From contig CAJBXX010000226.1 of the NCBI GenBank assembly GCA_903959715.1, positions 1 to 5,920 on the forward strand: a stretch of 5,920 nt of DNA. The letters are read 5' to 3'. This DNA is from an uncultured Alphaproteobacteria bacterium. Lineage in GTDB: Bacteria; Pseudomonadota; Alphaproteobacteria; Rickettsiales; UBA1997. Within the stretch, counting starts at the first letter, position 1. Each line of letters begins with the position of its first letter. A program made the translations under genes and the position numbers. The notes beneath the pieces were generated by a model. It ran no database searches. It was not told the DNA's origin and was given only the letters and a program-made list of their open reading frames with translations. This document shows, piece by piece, positions 1-5,920 of this stretch.

Positions 1-2530
<2,530 letters not shown>

Positions 2531-2544
2531 AATCAAAACATTTA

Positions 2545-3381
2545 ATGAGTAGCTACTTAAACCACACTCCAAGATCGAATTTAATAATTCAACATAGTTT
2601 CAATTTAATTTTTCGTAAAATTGAAACTATGTTTTTTATTTTTTTATGCATAATTTGTTTAATAATTTCAAAAATAAATCAAGAATTTAAAAACAAAATT
2701 AGTAACGGAATAATTACAATTTCCACTCCAATCATAAAAACCGTATCCTTCCCCATCAATTCTTCAATCGATCTCGTCATTAATTTTAAAAATTTGGCAA
2801 TCGCAAAAAAAGAAAATGAAAAACTCAAAGAAGAATTATTTAAATTACAAAATTATTACCTCTCTTCTCTTGCGATTCATCAAGAAAATAAAGAGTTGCG
2901 AAGTGCTTTAAATTTTGTGAAATCAAAAACCGAAAACTATAAAATTGCTCACATAATTGGCATGTCGCACCAAGTTTTTGACCAAAAATTATTGATTGAT
3001 TCCGGCAAAAATCGCGACATAAAAGAAGGACAAATTATCGCTGGCAATCGCGGAATTATTGGCAGAGTTTCTGATGTTTTTGAAGATAAATCACGCATAA
3101 TTTTATTAACAGATTCAAGTTCTAGAGTTCCAATTATCGCTTCTCGTGCAAGAAATAGAGGCATTTTAGCTGGAAATAATAGCGGTTTAATGGAAATTTT
3201 ATACTTGCCAAAAAATCATCAAATAGCCATTGGCGATAAAATTTTCACCTCGAGCGATGGTGATACGGTGCCACCGGGATTACTTATCGGAGTCGTTAAA
3301 AAAATTGATAAAAATTCAGTTTATGTTTCGGGCATTGAAGATATTAACAGCTTAAATATTGTTACAATCATCGATTATTAA
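2545..3381 (+). CDS. mreC: rod-shape-determining protein MreC
   Basis: MreC is a bitopic inner-membrane protein whose periplasmic part links MreB filaments to the wall-synthesis enzymes PBP2 and RodA. The 278 residues show the family layout: a cytoplasmic N-terminus of about 28 residues with basic FRK, one membrane span at about 28-43 (MFFIFLCIICLIIS), a periplasmic coiled coil at about 80-125 rich in K/E/L/N, then the beta-domain at about 132-278. Beta-domain landmarks are IDSGKNRDIKEGQIIAGNRG, TDSSSRVPIIASRARNRG and TVPPGLLIGVV. The ATG at 2545 has no recognisable Shine-Dalgarno, and an in-frame ATG at 2629 (M29) sits right at the membrane span. I keep 2545 because it leaves a basic cytoplasmic segment, as is usual in MreC, and because translation could continue from mreB 14 bases upstream. 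The gene looks more AT-rich than leuA and mreB. No mreD follows. Confidence 0.93.
   Translation: MSSYLNHTPRSNLIIQHSFNLIFRKIETMFFIFLCIICLIISKINQEFKNKISNGIITISTPIIKTVSFPINSSIDLVINFKNLAIAKKENEKLKEELFKLQNYYLSSLAIHQENKELRSALNFVKSKTENYKIAHIIGMSHQVFDQKLLIDSGKNRDIKEGQIIAGNRGIIGRVSDVFEDKSRIILLTDSSSRVPIIASRARNRGILAGNNSGLMEILYLPKNHQIAIGDKIFTSSDGDTVPPGLLIGVVKKIDKNSVYVSGIEDINSLNIVTIIDY
2591..2645 (+). repeat. perfect 16-bp inverted repeat with T-tract inside mreC
   Basis: The arms are aacatagtttcaattt at 2591-2606 and its exact reverse complement at 2618-2633, with an 11-base loop. A run of six T at 2632-2637, an A, and seven T at 2639-2645 follow at once, so the element has the form of an intrinsic terminator on the + strand. 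It lies in codons 16-34 of mreC, just before and into the membrane span. Only three of the 16 pairs are G-C, so thermodynamic strength is modest. The T-tract also encodes the Phe/Ile/Leu-rich membrane helix and may exist for that reason alone. Whether it attenuates transcription is unknown. Confidence 0.6.
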
Positions 3382-3395
3382 TTCTAAAATAAATC

Positions 3396-3464
3396 AAAAA
3401 AGTCATTTTTATATTTAGTGACCTTTAAATTAAAAAGTAACTATTTTTTTAAAAAGACTTTTTT
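3396..3464. terminator. candidate bidirectional terminator between convergent genes
   Basis: This lies in the 109-base gap between the mreC stop (3381) and the ankyrin-gene stop (3491). Outer arms aaaaaagtc (3396-3404) and gactttttt (3456-3464) are exact reverse complements, giving a T-run at the 3' side on either strand. Nested inside, 3416-3426 pairs with 3433-3443 (two mismatches, loop aaatta) and is followed by seven T at 3444-3450, a possible + strand terminator for leuA-mreB-mreC. The pairing is mostly A-T, so the call rests on position and T-tracts rather than on a strong stem. I see no gene or RNA in this gap. Confidence 0.45.
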
Positions 3465-3466
3465 AT

Positions 3467-3488
3467 ATTAATTAATTTTGTAATTAAT
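3467..3488. repeat. AT-only inverted repeat next to the ankyrin-gene stop
   Basis: attaatta at 3467-3474 and taattaat at 3481-3488 are exact reverse complements with a 6-base spacer, two bases beyond the ankyrin-gene stop codon. On the - strand it would form a weak hairpin just after the coding region. It contains no G-C pair and could arise by chance in such AT-rich DNA. Confidence 0.25.
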
Positions 3489-3490
3489 TT

Positions 3491-5875
3491 TTAAGAGAGT
3501 ACTAAATTTGATGAACCTCTCTCACTTACCAAACTCATTGACCGCAAACTTACAAATGTTCCGTCCCGCAATTTAAACCCGCTTCGTTCAACTCGATCTT
3601 CACCTCCAGCTTTTCCGACTTTTGCAGGTGAAGATTCTTCAACTTTTTGCTCTTTATCAGCCTTCTCTTTTTCATCTTTCATGAGCTTAATTTCATTCGG
3701 ATATCTTTCATATAATAGTTTCTTTACATCATCTTTAAAATATTCAAATTTTTTGGCGATTTTTTTTCTATGTTCTTTAGAGCGAAATAAAGAAGCTTTT
3801 TTGCCTTTACCGTCATCTCCTCCAGTTAGAACTTTTAAGATAGCAATGCTATTTTCATGATCAATAATTTTTGTTGTTGGATTTTCTTCGTTAACAGGTT
3901 TATCTGAATTTGCTCTGGAAATAGCCACATCAAGGAGCGAATATTCAAGAATTGTTCCATTTTTGTCATATGAGGTTGTCACATGATTAATGTCACAATA
4001 TTCAGATAAAAGCTTTACTGCGTTTAAATTTTGCTTACTAACAGCGCCATAAAGTGCCGTCGCTCCCGTGGTTATATTTATTAACTTTTCAGCTTGAGCT
4101 GGAACATCTTCTTGCGTAGTTGATTTATGTTTGATGTCCGCAGAAAAATCAAAATCAAAAACTAGATTTTTATCTTTATTTTTTGCCAGCCTAAACAAGT
4201 TAACGATACGATTTAAAAACATAATACTTTTGTCACTATTATCTTCGGCTAAACGCTGAAAAAGTGTTTTATTTGAAGTGTTATTATCTTCATATTTTAA
4301 ACTTAAACAAACGCCCAATCCCTCCTCTAAAATCAATGTACCAAATTCTTTATACTTATTATCTTTGAACAATTGCCAAACTTTACTTACAATTTTTGGC
4401 GGTGATTTATCAATTTCATCTAAAGCTTTATCGATTTTTTCTTGTTGTTCGGGAAGTAGTTGAAGCTTATTTTGCTCAATTTTTTCTTTTTGATCTGGTC
4501 TGATTTTATCACTACCCAATAATGATTTAAGAAATTCAGAAAATTCAATTTCATCACTATAATTTTGTAAAGATGAAAGTAAGATAGTATATCTCACTTC
4601 TTCAAGTTCATCATTATTTTCGCAAACATTTTTTAAAATTTTTGTACTAATTAAACTCGCAACTTTATAGTTTTTATTTTCAATGGCATAATCTAAAATG
4701 GTATAAATTAAATTTTTATCGGTTTGAATTTGGGTGATTAAAAGTTTTTTTTCATCTTCTGTTTTTAAAGATTCAAATAATATTTTAAAATACTCATAAG
4801 TTTTTTCAGAATCAGGTGATGTTGTTTCTAAAATTTCTTTCCCTAAAATAATCACATCTTCTATGGGAATTTTTTTAAGCAATTCTTCTAATACATCAAA
4901 TTTATTATTTATAAAAGCCAGAGTAACTGGATTAAATAAATCTGAAAAGCATTCTTTTTTTTCAAGTAAATTTTTAACAATTTGTAAATGCCCATTTTTC
5001 GAGGCCAAACAAAGAGGAGTTGAACCATATTTCGTTTTCGAATCTATTTCTGCATTAGCTTCAATAAGAGCCTCAACAACTTCGACATGACCTTCTTGTG
5101 AAGCAATATGAAGTGAGGTTTTGCCATCTGATATTTTCGAATCTATTTCTGCCTTAGCTTCAATAAGAGCCTCAACAACTTTGGCATGACCTCTTAGCGA
5201 AGCAAGATGAAGAGGAGTTTTGCCATCTGATATTTTCGAATCAACTTTTGCTCCAGCTTTAATAAGAGCCTCAACAACTTCGACATGACCTTCTTGTGAA
5301 GCAATATGAAGTGGAGTTATACCATCATCTGATATTTTCGAATCAACTTTTGCTCCAGCTTCAATAAGAGCCTCAACAACTTCGACATGACCCTTTAGTG
5401 AAGCAATATGAAGAGGAGTTTTGCCATCTGTTTTTGCCGAATTAGGATCTGCTTTAGTTGTAATTAAAGCCTCAACAACTTCGACATGACCTTTTAGTGA
5501 AGCAAAATGAAGAGGAGTTTTGCCATCTGTTGATGCCGAATTAGGATCTGCTCCAGCTTCAATAAGAGCCTCAACAACTTTGACATGACCTTTGTGTGAA
5601 GAAATATGAAGAGGAGTTAAACCATTTTCTACTGGTAAATTGACATCCACACCAGCATTAATTAGAATCTTAACAATTTCGAGATAACCATTTTCTGAAG
5701 CATTATAAAGAGCAGGTCCACCAGTGACTTCTTGCTTTAGATCCGGATTTTTTTCAAGAAGTTTTTTAACTTCTTTAGAATTATTTTTAGAAACTGCAAG
5801 TTTAAAATTTTCTAATATTTGATGTTTTTGACGAATAAAATCTTCTAGAAAACTTAAAGATGGAGGTTTACGCAT
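3491..5875 (-). CDS. ankyrin-repeat protein with unrecognised C-terminal half
   Basis: This 794-residue protein is probably cytoplasmic or secreted, since no signal peptide or membrane span is visible. Residues 21-50 and 51-83 are divergent ankyrin units. Residues 84-282 hold six near-identical units of the form DGKTPLHIAS..GHVEVVEALIEAGA, and 283-314 one more divergent unit; 315-340 may be a decayed one. Residues 340-600 are charged and appear mainly helical, with no family I recognise. Residues 603-630 (GATALYGAVSKQNLNAVKLL) look like another ankyrin helix pair, with a possible further one around 645-685. Residues 690-760 are rich in K and E, and the last 30 are rich in S and R, ending NLVLS. 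The ATG at 5873-5875 is preceded directly by an in-frame TAA and the next methionine is M552, so the start is firm despite the lack of a Shine-Dalgarno. Ankyrin arrays bind proteins; the partner is unknown. A secreted host-directed effector is possible but not shown. Confidence 0.9.
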   Translation of the reverse strand: MRKPPSLSFLEDFIRQKHQILENFKLAVSKNNSKEVKKLLEKNPDLKQEVTGGPALYNASENGYLEIVKILINAGVDVNLPVENGLTPLHISSHKGHVKVVEALIEAGADPNSASTDGKTPLHFASLKGHVEVVEALITTKADPNSAKTDGKTPLHIASLKGHVEVVEALIEAGAKVDSKISDDGITPLHIASQEGHVEVVEALIKAGAKVDSKISDGKTPLHLASLRGHAKVVEALIEAKAEIDSKISDGKTSLHIASQEGHVEVVEALIEANAEIDSKTKYGSTPLCLASKNGHLQIVKNLLEKKECFSDLFNPVTLAFINNKFDVLEELLKKIPIEDVIILGKEILETTSPDSEKTYEYFKILFESLKTEDEKKLLITQIQTDKNLIYTILDYAIENKNYKVASLISTKILKNVCENNDELEEVRYTILLSSLQNYSDEIEFSEFLKSLLGSDKIRPDQKEKIEQNKLQLLPEQQEKIDKALDEIDKSPPKIVSKVWQLFKDNKYKEFGTLILEEGLGVCLSLKYEDNNTSNKTLFQRLAEDNSDKSIMFLNRIVNLFRLAKNKDKNLVFDFDFSADIKHKSTTQEDVPAQAEKLINITTGATALYGAVSKQNLNAVKLLSEYCDINHVTTSYDKNGTILEYSLLDVAISRANSDKPVNEENPTTKIIDHENSIAILKVLTGGDDGKGKKASLFRSKEHRKKIAKKFEYFKDDVKKLLYERYPNEIKLMKDEKEKADKEQKVEESSPAKVGKAGGEDRVERSGFKLRDGTFVSLRSMSLVSERGSSNLVLS
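5030..5626 (-). repeat. tandem 99-bp ankyrin-coding repeats
   Basis: Six units lie head to tail within the ankyrin gene (residues 84-282). The marker cctcaacaac on the + strand recurs at 5071, 5170, 5269, 5371, 5470 and 5569, so the period is 99 bp except for one step of 102 bp. The units are alike at silent positions as well as in protein, for example the block reading EALI is aataagagcctc in five of the six. The next unit outward, around 5668, has diverged strongly. This indicates recent duplication or gene conversion in the centre of the array. Confidence 0.92.
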
Positions 5876-5920
5876 TTATAATGTTTCTAAAATTAATTTT
5901 TAAAATTAAAACATTATAAA
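5875..5920. repeat. 12-bp palindromic arms at the ankyrin-gene start
   Basis: tttataatgttt at 5875-5886 and aaacattataaa at 5909-5920 are exact reverse complements with a 22-base A/T-rich spacer that itself contains the palindrome aaaattaatttt (5889-5900). The arms flank the presumed leader of the ankyrin gene. The repeat reaches the window edge, so it may extend further. Operator, terminator of a gene beyond the edge, or chance in AT-rich DNA are all open. Confidence 0.55.
5913..5918 (-). promoter_or_regulatory. candidate -10 box of the ankyrin gene
   Basis: Read on the - strand this is TATAAT, an exact sigma-70-type consensus -10. It lies 37 bases upstream of the ATG and would place the transcription start near 5906, giving a leader of roughly 30 bases. 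The -35 element would fall outside the window, so it cannot be tested here. In DNA this AT-rich the hexamer alone is weak evidence. Confidence 0.4.

Noticed and set aside
2548..2557. 10-bp palindrome agtagctact at the mreC start as an operator
   Set aside because: A single short palindrome in coding sequence with no second copy in the window is too weak to annotate.
2949..3164. 71-codon - strand frame within mreC
   Set aside because: It mirrors the conserved MreC beta-domain and shows no independent signal.
4278..5090. Two + strand frames (4278-4463, 4863-5090) within the ankyrin gene
   Set aside because: They are antisense to the long ankyrin frame, and the second is partly made of the repeat array read backwards.
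5030..5626. Regular repeats about 99 bp apart that could be mistaken for a CRISPR array
   Set aside because: The units abut with no unique spacers, stay in one open frame and encode canonical ankyrin repeats.
3491..5875. Recent horizontal transfer of the ankyrin gene based on AT-richness
   Set aside because: mreC, a core gene, looks similarly AT-rich by eye, so composition does not single out the ankyrin gene.
5875..5920. Terminal inverted repeat of a mobile element
   Set aside because: No transposase, no target-site duplication and no matching copy at the other end of the ankyrin gene are visible.

Overview
The window looks like a piece of an AT-rich alphaproteobacterial chromosome. LeuA carries the alphaproteobacterial-style WSPEDATRS segment. 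MreB reads closely like Caulobacter-type MreB ([41 protein letters not shown]). As far as I recall, leuA next to the mre shape genes recurs in that class. The order cannot be fixed from this sequence. The low GC and a long ankyrin-repeat protein would fit a host-associated lineage (Rickettsiales/Holosporales-like), but an intact leuA argues against an extremely reduced Rickettsia-type genome. This placement is inference.

Layout: bases 1-1482 hold leuA (2-isopropylmalate synthase), cut at its 5' end by the window edge. mreB (1490-2530) follows after 7 bases, with its Shine-Dalgarno overlapping the leuA stop codon. mreC (2545-3381) follows after 14 bases. These three genes on the + strand look like one transcription unit. 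The 109-base gap at 3382-3490 is very AT-rich, holds nested inverted repeats with T-tracts on both strands, and separates two convergent units. On the - strand, 5875-3491 encodes a 794-residue protein with an N-terminal ankyrin array, an unrecognised helical middle, a second short ankyrin-like segment and a charged tail. Its start lies in a 12-bp palindromic promoter-like region at the right edge.

Function: MreB and MreC are cytoskeletal and periplasmic parts of the elongasome (cell-wall elongation). LeuA makes the first committed step to leucine. The ankyrin protein is unrelated to both and probably binds other proteins, possibly host proteins. mreD, mrdA (PBP2) and rodA, which commonly follow mreC, are not in the window.

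Points most worth a second look: a perfect 16-bp inverted repeat followed by T-tracts inside the 5' coding part of mreC, which has the form of an intrinsic terminator; the nearly identical 99-bp ankyrin units with a 198-bp higher-order duplication; the palindrome with a TATAAT in each arm at the ankyrin gene start; and the unrecognised C-terminal half of the ankyrin protein. I saw no convincing evidence for a wholly new multi-gene system in this window.
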